From assembly GCA_050260055.1 (NCBI GenBank), contig JBLNBO010000044.1, positions 1-64,000 of the forward strand: DNA of 64,000 bases, in the 5' to 3' direction. The translations under genes were made by a program, and so were the position numbers. The notes under the pieces are model-generated. The model did not search any database and had not been told where the DNA came from. It saw nothing but the letters and a program-made list of their open reading frames with translations. This document shows, piece by piece, positions 16,465 through 23,968 of the stretch (position 1 is its first letter; every line of letters starts with the position of its first letter). This DNA comes from JBLMYQ01 sp050260055. GTDB lineage: Bacteria; Bacillota; Clostridia; Acetivibrionales; UBA4821.

Positions 16465-17325
16465 ATGACTATTAAAGAAGTGATTAAAGAAGGAATTGAT
16501 ATACTAAAACCAAATATCGAGTCCGCTTGGCTGGAAGCACATGTTCTTCTAGGATATGTGCTTAATAAAGAGCGGACTTTTTTAATTTCGCATGATGATG
16601 AAGCTATTACCAAACAAGAATATGATAAATATATGGACTGCTTAAACAAGCGTATAAGTGGAATACCTTTGCAGTATATTACAGGTAATCAGGAATTTAT
16701 GTCTTTGAATTTCAATGTTGATCCTTCGGTGTTGATACCAAGGCCGGAGACAGAAATTCTGGTTGAAGAGATTCTTAAATATGTATCAAGTTCATCAGAA
16801 AATGAGCATATTAATATCTTAGATATTGGAACAGGTTCAGGGTGTATTTCTGTTAGTATTGCACATAATTCAGAAAAAGCAATGATTACGGCAGTCGATA
16901 TCAGCAAAGATGCATTGGATACTGCAAAAAAGAATGCCGAAAAACATGGGATTACAGATAGAATCAGATTTATTGAGAGCAACCTTTTTTCAGGAATTGA
17001 AAAAAAGGAATTTGATGTAATAGTATCAAATCCTCCTTACATAGAAACCAAAATAATTTCCAGTCTCCAGACCGAAGTAAAAGACTATGAACCGATGCAG
17101 GCGCTGGATGGTGGAAGCGATGGCCTGGATTGTATAAAAAGAATAATTGAAGATGCTCACTTATATCTTAAGTCAGGCGGACTTTTAGCTTTTGAGGTTG
17201 GACACGACCAGGCAGAGAGGACTGCAAGCATAATAGCTGAGAATGGAAGATATCAAAATATAAGAATAATAAAAGACTATTCAGGGATAGATAGAGTTGT
17301 AACTGCAAATTTTAAATTTGACTAG
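16465..17325 (+). CDS. prmC: Release factor glutamine methyltransferase PrmC
   Basis: A 286-residue SAM-dependent methyltransferase that methylates the GGQ glutamine of release factors RF1/RF2. An N-terminal helical bundle (about 1-75) precedes a Rossmann domain with LDIGTGSGCISV, the acidic AVDIS strand end, and the substrate-binding NPPY in VSNPPYIE. ATG 16465 is chosen, with GAAGGAA upstream. prfA is usually adjacent in this lineage but is not in this window; an Ech hydrogenase operon follows instead. Confidence 0.95.
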   Translation: MTIKEVIKEGIDILKPNIESAWLEAHVLLGYVLNKERTFLISHDDEAITKQEYDKYMDCLNKRISGIPLQYITGNQEFMSLNFNVDPSVLIPRPETEILVEEILKYVSSSSENEHINILDIGTGSGCISVSIAHNSEKAMITAVDISKDALDTAKKNAEKHGITDRIRFIESNLFSGIEKKEFDVIVSNPPYIETKIISSLQTEVKDYEPMQALDGGSDGLDCIKRIIEDAHLYLKSGGLLAFEVGHDQAERTASIIAENGRYQNIRIIKDYSGIDRVVTANFKFD

Positions 17326-17378
17326 AATCTTGAAAAAATTATATAATTAATACGAATATTTTTCCAGGAGGCGCTGCT

Positions 17379-19337
17379 TTGGAAATTTGGTCAATTATTA
17401 TTTCAATTTTATTCCCGATTCTATGCAGTATTTTATTTTTGGTATTCAGAAATAAAAACGCAAGAAACTTTCTCATAATATTTGCATCAATTGTTTTAAT
17501 TGCAAATTCACTGCTATTTATATATTTCTTTGGTGAAAAATCCATTAATCTTCAAGAATTTATACAATTCAATCTTAATGAAATAATTTCAATTCTTGAT
17601 TTTGTATTGATATTTATTATTTTATTTATAGGTATTCGTCTTAAAAGCGGATTGATAAGCATGCTTGCAATCTTACAGATGGTTCCGCTTGGACTTCTTG
17701 AATATAAGTATGGCGAAGTACTTAAAAAATCAGAAGCTATATTCCATCTTGATGGATTAGCAATAGTTATGACATTGATAGTTTCAATAATTGGTTCACT
17801 GATAGCAGTATATGCAATTGGTTATATGAAACATCATGAAGAACATTTAAAGCTTGAAAAAAGCAAACAGCCGAGATTCTTCTTTATAATATTCTTATTC
17901 CTAGGTGCTATGAATGGTCTTGTTCTTTCTGATAACCTTTTATGGATGTCATTTTTCTGGGAAATTACTACTCTGAGTTCTTTTCTGTTGATAGCTCATG
18001 ATGGAACTGAGGAATCTATAAAAAATGCGAAACGTGCCCTGTGGATTAATCTGCTTGGTGGAATTGCACTTACAGTTGGAATTATATTTGTACTTAGGAA
18101 GACCGGATATGTCTTGATTACCACTGTTTTAAGCATGTGTGCGCAATTCACCTCATTCAAAGAATTTATTTCAATTGCAATTGCCTTGTTATGCTTTGCT
18201 GGGTTTACAAAATCAGCTCAGTTTCCATTTCAAAGTTGGCTTCTTGGAGCAATGGTTGCCCCAACTCCGGTTTCTGCCTTATTACATTCAAGTACAATGG
18301 TTAAAGCAGGTGTTTATTTAATTGTCAGATTCTCTCCGGCTTTTGCTGGAACCAAACTTGGGTGGATAGTTGCACTTGCCGGGGGATTTACTTTTATGGC
18401 TGCTTCTGCTGTTGCAATCAGCCAAAGCAATGCCAAAAAGCTGTTGGCATATTCAACTATTGCAAATCTTGGTTTGATCATTGGATGCGCAGGAATAGGC
18501 TCGGCGGTTGCGGTCGGAGCTGCGATTTTGCTTATTATATTCCATGCAATTTCTAAAGCTTTAATGTTCCTTTGTGTAGGAACAATTGAGCAGGAAATTG
18601 GCAGCAGGGATATTGAAGATATGGAAGGAATCAAGGAGAAAATGCCTTTTACAGCAACGGTTGCAGCAATTGGAGCGGCTTCAATGCTTTTACCGCCTTT
18701 TGGCGTACTGGTTTCAAAATGGCTTGCAATTGAAGCGGCTGTTAGAATGCCGCTTGTATTAATACTTATAGTTCTTGGAAGTGCTTTGACAGCAGTATTT
18801 TGGCTGAAGTTTACCGGCAAACTGCTGACTGCGCATAATACTTCCGGATTTAAGATTGAAAGCCTCCCGAAATCTATGAAATCAGTACTTTCGATATTGG
18901 TTACGTTTGTAATAATTACGAGTATTAGTATAGTACCGCTGTTTAATTTCTTTGTTTCACCTCAGTTTAGAAATATCAAGGGATTTAAAATCATGGGTGC
19001 ATATGGGCTGATGGAAGTAACTGATGGCGGAGTAATTGGCGCTTTTGCCTATTTTGCTGTGTTTATTGTTGTTTTAGCAGTAGTATTTGCTATACCTTTT
19101 ATTCTTAAAAGATTTAGCCCTGAGAGATGCAGACAGCCATATATGTGTGGAGAAAATTGCGAAATTGATGGAATTATATATTTTAAAGGCGAAGCAGACA
19201 AAGATAATGAAGTAGTCTTTAAAAATTACTACTTGAAAAATGCTTTTAGTGAAGAGAAGTTAAATAAGTGGCTTACGATTATTGGTTTAATGTTTATGCT
19301 GGGTTTGTTTGCAGCTGTAACATGGAGATTGCTGTAA
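17379..19337 (+). CDS. echA: Ech hydrogenase subunit A (NuoL/antiporter-like)
   Basis: A 652-residue integral membrane protein with about 15 or more hydrophobic segments, related to NuoL/ND5 and Mrp-type antiporter subunits. It would form the ion channel of an energy-converting [NiFe] hydrogenase. Typical segments are SFFWEITTLSSFLLI, AQFPFQSWLLGAMVAPTPVSALLHSSTMVKAG with its key lysine, and LLAYSTIANLG. It starts at TTG 17379 after AGGAGG and leads the echABCDEF-hypA cluster. The C-terminal extension with ERCRQPYMCGENC is also found in group 4 hydrogenase homologues. The chamber is proton- or sodium-pumping; which ion cannot be told. Confidence 0.93.
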   Translation: MEIWSIIISILFPILCSILFLVFRNKNARNFLIIFASIVLIANSLLFIYFFGEKSINLQEFIQFNLNEIISILDFVLIFIILFIGIRLKSGLISMLAILQMVPLGLLEYKYGEVLKKSEAIFHLDGLAIVMTLIVSIIGSLIAVYAIGYMKHHEEHLKLEKSKQPRFFFIIFLFLGAMNGLVLSDNLLWMSFFWEITTLSSFLLIAHDGTEESIKNAKRALWINLLGGIALTVGIIFVLRKTGYVLITTVLSMCAQFTSFKEFISIAIALLCFAGFTKSAQFPFQSWLLGAMVAPTPVSALLHSSTMVKAGVYLIVRFSPAFAGTKLGWIVALAGGFTFMAASAVAISQSNAKKLLAYSTIANLGLIIGCAGIGSAVAVGAAILLIIFHAISKALMFLCVGTIEQEIGSRDIEDMEGIKEKMPFTATVAAIGAASMLLPPFGVLVSKWLAIEAAVRMPLVLILIVLGSALTAVFWLKFTGKLLTAHNTSGFKIESLPKSMKSVLSILVTFVIITSISIVPLFNFFVSPQFRNIKGFKIMGAYGLMEVTDGGVIGAFAYFAVFIVVLAVVFAIPFILKRFSPERCRQPYMCGENCEIDGIIYFKGEADKDNEVVFKNYYLKNAFSEEKLNKWLTIIGLMFMLGLFAAVTWRLL

Positions 19338-19445
19338 AATAATTTATAATTATTAAAACTAATATCTAAATGTTTTTGTATCTTTTAATTTTCAGTTGTC
19401 AATTAATAATTGTCAATTGAATCAGTAGAATGGAGTGAATGATTT

Positions 19446-20294
19446 TTGCTTAATATAATATTAACAGTAATAATTACAATATTTGTTACTCCTATAATAG
19501 GTGGTTTTCTTGTGGGAGTTGATAGAATTCTGACTGCAAGATTGCAGGGAAGAATTGGGCCGCCTTTACTTCAACCATTCTACGATTTGTTCAAACTATT
19601 AGGGAAAGAAAATATTGTTGTAAATAGAGTTCAAATGTTTTATGTTCTAAGCAATCTTGTACTTATGATAACAAGTGTTGTTTTATTTGTATTGAAACAA
19701 GATTTATTGATGATAATATTTGTAATGGCATTTGGAAGCATGGCTCTTATTCTTGGCGGATTATCGGTTCAATCGCCATACAGCAGAATAGGAAGTCATA
19801 GGGAAATGCTTCAGATGCTGGCTTATGAGCCTGTTTTGGTTTTCATGGTTGTTGGAATTTATTTAAAGACAAAGAGCTTTAATGTGCAGAGCGTTTTAGA
19901 TTTAAAAGAGCCACTGCTGGCATATATGCCTTTGATATTTATGGCTATATTATTGATTCTAACCATTAAATTAAGAAAGTCACCTTTTGATTTCTCAACT
20001 TCCCATCATGGACATCAGGAACTTGTAAAGGGACTTTTCACGGAATTCGCCGGGCCACAGCTTGCAATGATTGAACTGGCGCATTGGTATGAATTGGTTC
20101 TCGTTTTAGGATTTATAGTATTGTTCTGGGCAACAAATATTTATATAGGAATTGCTATTGCTTTGGCAAGTATGTTATTTGAAATTATTATTGATAATGT
20201 TACAGCTAGGCTGACGTGGAAATGGATGTTGGTGGCGGCTTGGACTATGGGAATAGGGTTATGCCTTGTCAACATTGCTTACCTTTATAGGTAG
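19446..20294 (+). CDS. echB: Ech hydrogenase subunit B (NuoH-like)
   Basis: A 282-residue membrane subunit homologous to NuoH/HycD, with about eight hydrophobic helices. Markers are GRIGPPLLQPFYDLFKLLGKE near the N-terminus and the acidic loop SPFDFSTSHHGHQELVKG. This subunit joins the membrane arm to the hydrogenase arm and holds part of the ion entry path. It starts at TTG 19446 behind GGAGTGA. A 108-base gap separates it from echA; the gap carries the ATTGTCAATT words seen before some other genes. A dispersed palindromic repeat begins one base after its stop. Confidence 0.94.
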   Translation: MLNIILTVIITIFVTPIIGGFLVGVDRILTARLQGRIGPPLLQPFYDLFKLLGKENIVVNRVQMFYVLSNLVLMITSVVLFVLKQDLLMIIFVMAFGSMALILGGLSVQSPYSRIGSHREMLQMLAYEPVLVFMVVGIYLKTKSFNVQSVLDLKEPLLAYMPLIFMAILLILTIKLRKSPFDFSTSHHGHQELVKGLFTEFAGPQLAMIELAHWYELVLVLGFIVLFWATNIYIGIAIALASMLFEIIIDNVTARLTWKWMLVAAWTMGIGLCLVNIAYLYR

Positions 20295-20295
20295 C

Positions 20296-20413
20296 GAATG
20301 GCGATAAGCATCGCATTACTGTGTTGCACATCGGACTCAAAGTGCTCACATATCAGATATATGCTCCGCGCTTCTCGCCTCGTACGCCTTGTACTGCTTG
20401 CTTCTAGCCATTC
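20296..20413 (+). repeat. Dispersed palindromic repeat, copy 1 (after echB)
   Basis: First of four related ~120-bp elements. Outer arms GAATGGC (20296-20302) and GCCATTC (20407-20413) are perfectly complementary. Next come AAGC/GCTT and an inner stem AAGTGC/GCGCTT enclosing CATAT/ATATG. Conserved words are CGCATTACTG, CTCAAAGTGCTCA, ATGCTCCG and GCCTTGT. It begins one base after the echB stop. Confidence 0.85.
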
Positions 20414-20424
20414 TGAAATTTTTA

Positions 20425-20461
20425 ATGCAAAGGGTTTAAACCCTGATTAAATTCTTTGCAT
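20425..20461. repeat. Nested palindrome between echB and echC
   Basis: ATGCAAAG (20425-20432) pairs with CTTTGCAT (20454-20461) and encloses a perfect GGGTTTAAACCC palindrome. With repeat copy 1 it makes up most of the structure in the 304-base echB-echC gap; the remainder to 20598 holds only AT-rich sequence and the echC ribosome site. Confidence 0.5.
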
Positions 20462-20598
20462 ATTGTTTTTAGGTTTTAGCATCCAACTGTTACATTAGTG
20501 ATAAGAAAGTTTGAGATATAACTTTAGAGCAACCCAAAAAGAATAAAATTATAAAATCTTCAACGACGCTTAAAATATATCACATAGGGAGGAAACCT

Positions 20599-21036
20599 AT
20601 GAACATAATCAAGAAATCAAGAATAAAATCCCCATGGATAGTCCACTTTGACTGTGGAGGGTGCAATGCATGCGATATAGAAATACTTGCCTGCCTTACA
20701 CCTGTATATGATGTTGAAAGGTTTGGAATCATAAATGTTGGAAATCCTAAGCATGCTGATGTTTTAGTTGTCAGTGGTGCTGTTAATAATAGAAATAAGA
20801 GGGTTCTAAAGAATTTGTATGACCAAATACCTGAACCTAAAGCGGTTGTTGCTATTGGAGCTTGTGCAGCTACCGGTGGGATATTTAGCGACTGTTATAA
20901 TGTTTTAAAAGGGGTAGAAAACGTTATTCCTGTTGATGTTTATGTGCCTGGCTGCTGTCCAAAGCCAGAAGCCATAATAGATGGGATTTTCAAAGCATTG
21001 GAAAAAATGAATGAGCGGCAGGGAGTGAGAAAATGA
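20599..21036 (+). CDS. echC: Ech hydrogenase small subunit (NuoB-like)
   Basis: A 145-residue small subunit of the [NiFe] hydrogenase module. It carries the proximal [4Fe-4S] cluster through cysteines in CGGCNACD, GACAATGG and PGCCPKPE, the NuoB-type pattern, rather than the longer three-cluster uptake-hydrogenase small subunit. It passes electrons from the EchF ferredoxin domain to the NiFe site in EchE. A strong GGGAGGAAA site precedes ATG 20599, and the stop overlaps the echD start as ATGA. Confidence 0.96.
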   Translation: MNIIKKSRIKSPWIVHFDCGGCNACDIEILACLTPVYDVERFGIINVGNPKHADVLVVSGAVNNRNKRVLKNLYDQIPEPKAVVAIGACAATGGIFSDCYNVLKGVENVIPVDVYVPGCCPKPEAIIDGIFKALEKMNERQGVRK

Positions 21037-21386
21037 TTGAAAATATTGTTGAAATAAAAAGAGAGTATCTTCTAGCTGAAGTAAAAAAATTAAAAAACAG
21101 CGGATATAGATTTGTTACTGCTTCATGTATTGATTTAGGCTCGGAATTTATGATCTATTATCATTTTGATAAGGATGGGCAAATGGAACACCTAAAACTC
21201 GTAAGTGATAAAGAACAAGAGATTCCAAGCATTTCAGGGATTTACTTTGCTGGTGCGCTAACAGAAAATGAAATGAAGGATTTATTTGGTATAAAGATAA
21301 AAGATTTAGTATTGGATTATGGTGGCAAGTTTATGATAACTCATGATGTTGGGCCTGCACCATTTGCTAAAGAAAATAAGATTTAA
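21033..21386 (+). CDS. echD: Ech hydrogenase subunit D (NuoC-like)
   Basis: A 117-residue soluble subunit corresponding to NuoC/HycE N-terminal region. The C-terminal stretch LTENEMKDLFGIKIKD matches the conserved ERE..DLFGI block of this family. It lacks cofactor motifs and helps assemble the hydrogenase arm. ATG 21033 overlaps the echC stop by four bases, so translation is coupled. A short C/G-rich hairpin separates it from echE. Confidence 0.92.
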   Translation: MIENIVEIKREYLLAEVKKLKNSGYRFVTASCIDLGSEFMIYYHFDKDGQMEHLKLVSDKEQEIPSISGIYFAGALTENEMKDLFGIKIKDLVLDYGGKFMITHDVGPAPFAKENKI

Positions 21387-21404
21387 TTGCTTTTAAGATT
21401 GAAA

Positions 21405-21437
21405 TAACCCCTCGGAAATCAAGAGGGAAAAGGGGTG
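21405..21437 (+). repeat. C/G-rich hairpin in front of echE
   Basis: ACCCCT and AGGGGT arms frame a short stem; the 3' arm doubles as the echE ribosome site. The AGAGGGAAAAGGGGTGA word is shared with the purD leader at 46009 and, as complement, with 16379. Folding could mask echE initiation, but this is inference. Confidence 0.45.
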
Positions 21438-21443
21438 AATATT

Positions 21444-22526
21444 TTGGACGATAAAAGAACGGTAATTCCGTTTGGACCTCAGCATCCGGTTCTGCCAGAA
21501 CCAATTCAGCTTAGATTAGTAGTTGAAGATGAAAAAGTTATTGAAGCAATACCTTCTGTGGGTTATGTACATAGAGGTCTTGAGAAACTTATAGAGATTA
21601 AGGATTACAATCAGAATATATTCGTCGTTGAAAGAGTATGCGGTATATGCAGTTTCATGCATGCACTTACTTATTGCGAGGCAATTGAATCTCTAATGGA
21701 TATTGAGGTTCCTCCAAGAGCAAAATACCTTAGGGTTATTTGGGCTGAGATGCATAGAATCCATAGTCATTTGCTGTGGATAGGACTTTTAGCCGATTCT
21801 TTTGGATTTGAAAGCTTATTCATGCAGATATGGAAGATTAGAGAAATAATAATGGATTTACAGGAAATGACTTCGGGAAGCAGGGTAATCATTTCAACCA
21901 ATGTTATTGGCGGGGTAAGAAGAGATATTAATAGCGATATGCTTGGCAAAATAACCAAATCGCTTGACGATTGTACTAAAGCAATGAAGAAAATCGAAAA
22001 AGTCTTACTAAATGATTATACTGTAAAATATCGTACAGTAAATAAAGCAGTCATAAGCAGTGAAAAAGCCTATGAATTCGGTCTTGTCGGGCCGGTAGCC
22101 CGTGCAAGTGGAATAAGCATGGATTTACGTTCCACCGGTTATGAGGCATATGGCGAACTAGATTTCAAGCCTGTAGTAGAAACTGGCGGCGACTGCTATG
22201 CAAGAATGGTTGTTAGACTAAAAGAAGTATACCAATCTATTGACCTTATTAAACAGGCGATTTCAAAAATACCGGACAGCGAAATTTCTATACAAGTTAA
22301 GGGAAATCCAGAAGGCGAAGTTGTTCATAGGGTTGAACAGCCTAGAGGAGAAGTGCTGTATTATATTAAAGCTAATGGAACCAAGCATTTAGAAAGGCTT
22401 CGTATAAGAACACCGACTTTTGCAAATATACCATTATTGATAGCTGCAATTCCGGGCAATCAGATTGCGGATGTGCCTGTTATATTGTTGAGTATTGATC
22501 CGTGTGTGTCTTGTACCGAACGCTAG
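21444..22526 (+). CDS. echE: Ech hydrogenase large (NiFe) subunit
   Basis: A 360-residue catalytic subunit. The NiFe-binding cysteine pairs are CGIC in ERVCGICSFMHA and CVSC in the extreme C-terminus DPCVSCTER. The protein stops right after the second motif, so there is no peptide for a maturation protease to remove, as known for some Ech-type enzymes. TTG 21444 fits the AAAGGGGTG site; GTG 21435 lies inside it. It oxidises or produces H2 coupled to ferredoxin. Repeat copy 2 begins three bases after the stop. Confidence 0.96.
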   Translation: MDDKRTVIPFGPQHPVLPEPIQLRLVVEDEKVIEAIPSVGYVHRGLEKLIEIKDYNQNIFVVERVCGICSFMHALTYCEAIESLMDIEVPPRAKYLRVIWAEMHRIHSHLLWIGLLADSFGFESLFMQIWKIREIIMDLQEMTSGSRVIISTNVIGGVRRDINSDMLGKITKSLDDCTKAMKKIEKVLLNDYTVKYRTVNKAVISSEKAYEFGLVGPVARASGISMDLRSTGYEAYGELDFKPVVETGGDCYARMVVRLKEVYQSIDLIKQAISKIPDSEISIQVKGNPEGEVVHRVEQPRGEVLYYIKANGTKHLERLRIRTPTFANIPLLIAAIPGNQIADVPVILLSIDPCVSCTER

Positions 22527-22529
22527 AAC

Positions 22530-22652
22530 GAAAATGTCTATAAGCTTCGCATTACTGTGTTACGCTGTGGGCTCAAAGTGCTCAAATATATTTAAATATG
22601 TTCCGCACTTTTCGCCTTGCGTGCCTTGTACTGCTTACTTCTATTCATTTTC
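22530..22652 (+). repeat. Dispersed palindromic repeat, copy 2 (after echE)
   Basis: Outer arms GAAAATG (22530-22536) and CATTTTC (22646-22652) pair perfectly but differ from the arms of the other copies. The interior shares CGCATTACTGTGTTA, GCTCAAAGTGCTCA, ATGTTCCGCACTTTTCGCC and TGCCTTGTACTGCTT. The inner stem AAGTGC/GCACTT is perfect. It starts three bases after the echE stop. Confidence 0.85.
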
Positions 22653-22697
22653 TCAGATTGGTTACAACTAACCTAGTTTAGAAAGTGAGTGAATCCA

Positions 22698-23045
22698 ATG
22701 CTTGATATGTTAAGAACTATTTTAGTAAACCTGTTTACAAAACCGGCTACAAGAAAATATCCACGTACCAAGAGAGAACCTTTTGAGAGTATTCGAGGGT
22801 GTATTGATGTTGATATCCATAAATGTATCTTTTGCGGTGCTTGCCAAAGAAAATGCCCTTCGGATTCAATTAAAGTTGATAAAGAGCAAAAGACTTGGGA
22901 AATAAACAATTTTAAATGCATTGTTTGCAATGCATGCGTCGAAGCTTGTCCCAAAAAATGCGTGATTTCAAATTGTTGTTATAAAGACCCTGCGTATGAA
23001 AAGGAAGTACTAATAAGGAAGAAGGAAGACAAAGTAGATGCATGA
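22698..23045 (+). CDS. echF: Ech hydrogenase ferredoxin subunit (NuoI-like)
   Basis: A 115-residue polyferredoxin subunit with two 4Fe-4S motifs: CIFCGACQRKCP and CIVCNACVEACP. It receives electrons from soluble ferredoxin and hands them to EchC. ATG 22698 is chosen (GTG 22689 possible). Its last eight bases overlap hypA, which makes maturation-factor synthesis translationally coupled to the enzyme. Confidence 0.95.
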   Translation: MLDMLRTILVNLFTKPATRKYPRTKREPFESIRGCIDVDIHKCIFCGACQRKCPSDSIKVDKEQKTWEINNFKCIVCNACVEACPKKCVISNCCYKDPAYEKEVLIRKKEDKVDA

Positions 23046-23379
23046 ATATGCAGTAGCAGAGAGCATTGTACGCCTGGCCGAAGATCAAGCAAAAAAACAT
23101 AATGCTCAAAAGGTAATACAGATTAACCTAGTGATAGGCGAAATGGCTGGAATTGAGCCTGAATCATTGAGAATGTACTTTGAGCTTCTTGCAGAGGGAA
23201 CTATAGTACAATCAGCTAAATTGAATTTTACATATATATCTGCCCAGTTCAAATGTGAGAAATGTAATGAGATTTATGCAAAAGTTAAAAGTGCAATAGA
23301 GTGTCCGCTATGCGGCTCGTTTGGTCGAATGACCGAAAAAGGTAAGGAATTTTATATGGAGAGTATTGAAGTTGATTAA
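23038..23379 (+). CDS. hypA: Hydrogenase nickel insertion protein HypA
   Basis: A 113-residue nickel metallochaperone. The N-terminal MHEYAVAESI supplies the Ni-binding His2/Glu3 and the zinc finger is formed by CEKC and CPLC. It delivers nickel to the large hydrogenase subunit with HypB. It overlaps echF by eight bases. None of hypB-F is in this window, so they must lie elsewhere. A strong bidirectional hairpin follows. Confidence 0.95.
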   Translation: MHEYAVAESIVRLAEDQAKKHNAQKVIQINLVIGEMAGIEPESLRMYFELLAEGTIVQSAKLNFTYISAQFKCEKCNEIYAKVKSAIECPLCGSFGRMTEKGKEFYMESIEVD

Positions 23380-23389
23380 AAAGTTAAAT

Positions 23390-23434
23390 AACTGGTAAAA
23401 AAAAGAGAGCTAAGCTCTCTTTTTTTTACCAGTT
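23390..23434. terminator. Bidirectional terminator between hypA and the zinc-ribbon gene
   Basis: AACTGGTAAAAAAAAGAGAGC pairs with its complement across a 3-base loop, giving A and T tracts on both sides. It serves hypA (+) and the convergent small gene (-), whose stop codon lies within it. Confidence 0.95.
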
Positions 23435-23623
23435 ATTATTGTTGTTTCTTCTTCCGCCGCCAAAGTTGTTTCCGCCTCTGAACTGTTGCTTTCTAGCTTT
23501 ACGGCAGTCTGGGCATCTCTGTGGTTCGTTGTCGAATCCTTTTTCTTTGTAGAATTCCTGTTCTCCTACAGTGAAAACGAATTCTGAACCGCAGTCCTTA
23601 CATACTAGAGTCTTGTCTTCCAT
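23426..23623 (-). CDS. Small zinc-ribbon protein
   Basis: A 65-residue protein with two CxxC knuckles, CKDC and CPDC, and the sequence SEFVFTVGEQEFYKEKGF between them, typical of the zinc-ribbon 'probable zinc-binding' family. The tail is Gly/Arg/Asn-rich (GGNNFGGGRRNNNNNW), which suggests RNA or nucleic-acid contact. The start is the ATG whose complement is at 23621-23623, behind AGGAGGA; the longer frame upstream lacks a site. A stem AAATAGTTTTGG/CCAAACTATTT (23639-23690) lies in its leader. Function is unknown. Confidence 0.85.
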   Translation of the reverse strand: MEDKTLVCKDCGSEFVFTVGEQEFYKEKGFDNEPQRCPDCRKARKQQFRGGNNFGGGRRNNNNNW

Positions 23624-23638
23624 TGATATATTCCTCCT

Positions 23639-23690
23639 AAATAGTTTTGGTTTTAATCTTTTTCTCAGGGACCTTAACTCCAAACTATTT
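23639..23690 (-). promoter_or_regulatory. Stem-loop in the leader of the zinc-ribbon gene
   Basis: AAATAGTTTTGG (23639-23650) can pair with CCAAACTATTT (23680-23690), just upstream of the ribosome site on the minus strand. It could be a leader element or mRNA-stability stem. The rest of the gap to 23968 is AT-rich without a feature I can name. Confidence 0.4.
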
Positions 23691-23968
23691 AGGGACTTTT
23701 ACTACTAAACATAATGGAGATTTTCCTGGATAAAATTAAACCTTATTAATATTATATAGCAGAAATTAATTAATTTCAACTTATATTACCATTAATAATT
23801 ATATCAATTATATTACATAATTATTCTGTATTTTTAAAATTTGCATATTATTTTAAAATAGATATTTTATTCTTTATATAAAATACATATGGAAAAATAT
23901 GGAATATGGATGTATACTATCCATACAAATTGGGAAAACATAGAAATATAAAGCACTTTGGAGGATGT

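Noticed and set aside
20296..20413. CRISPR array made of the dispersed repeats
   Set aside because: The copies are kilobases apart, about 120 bp long, and have no spacers or cas genes. No CRISPR-like array was seen anywhere in the window.
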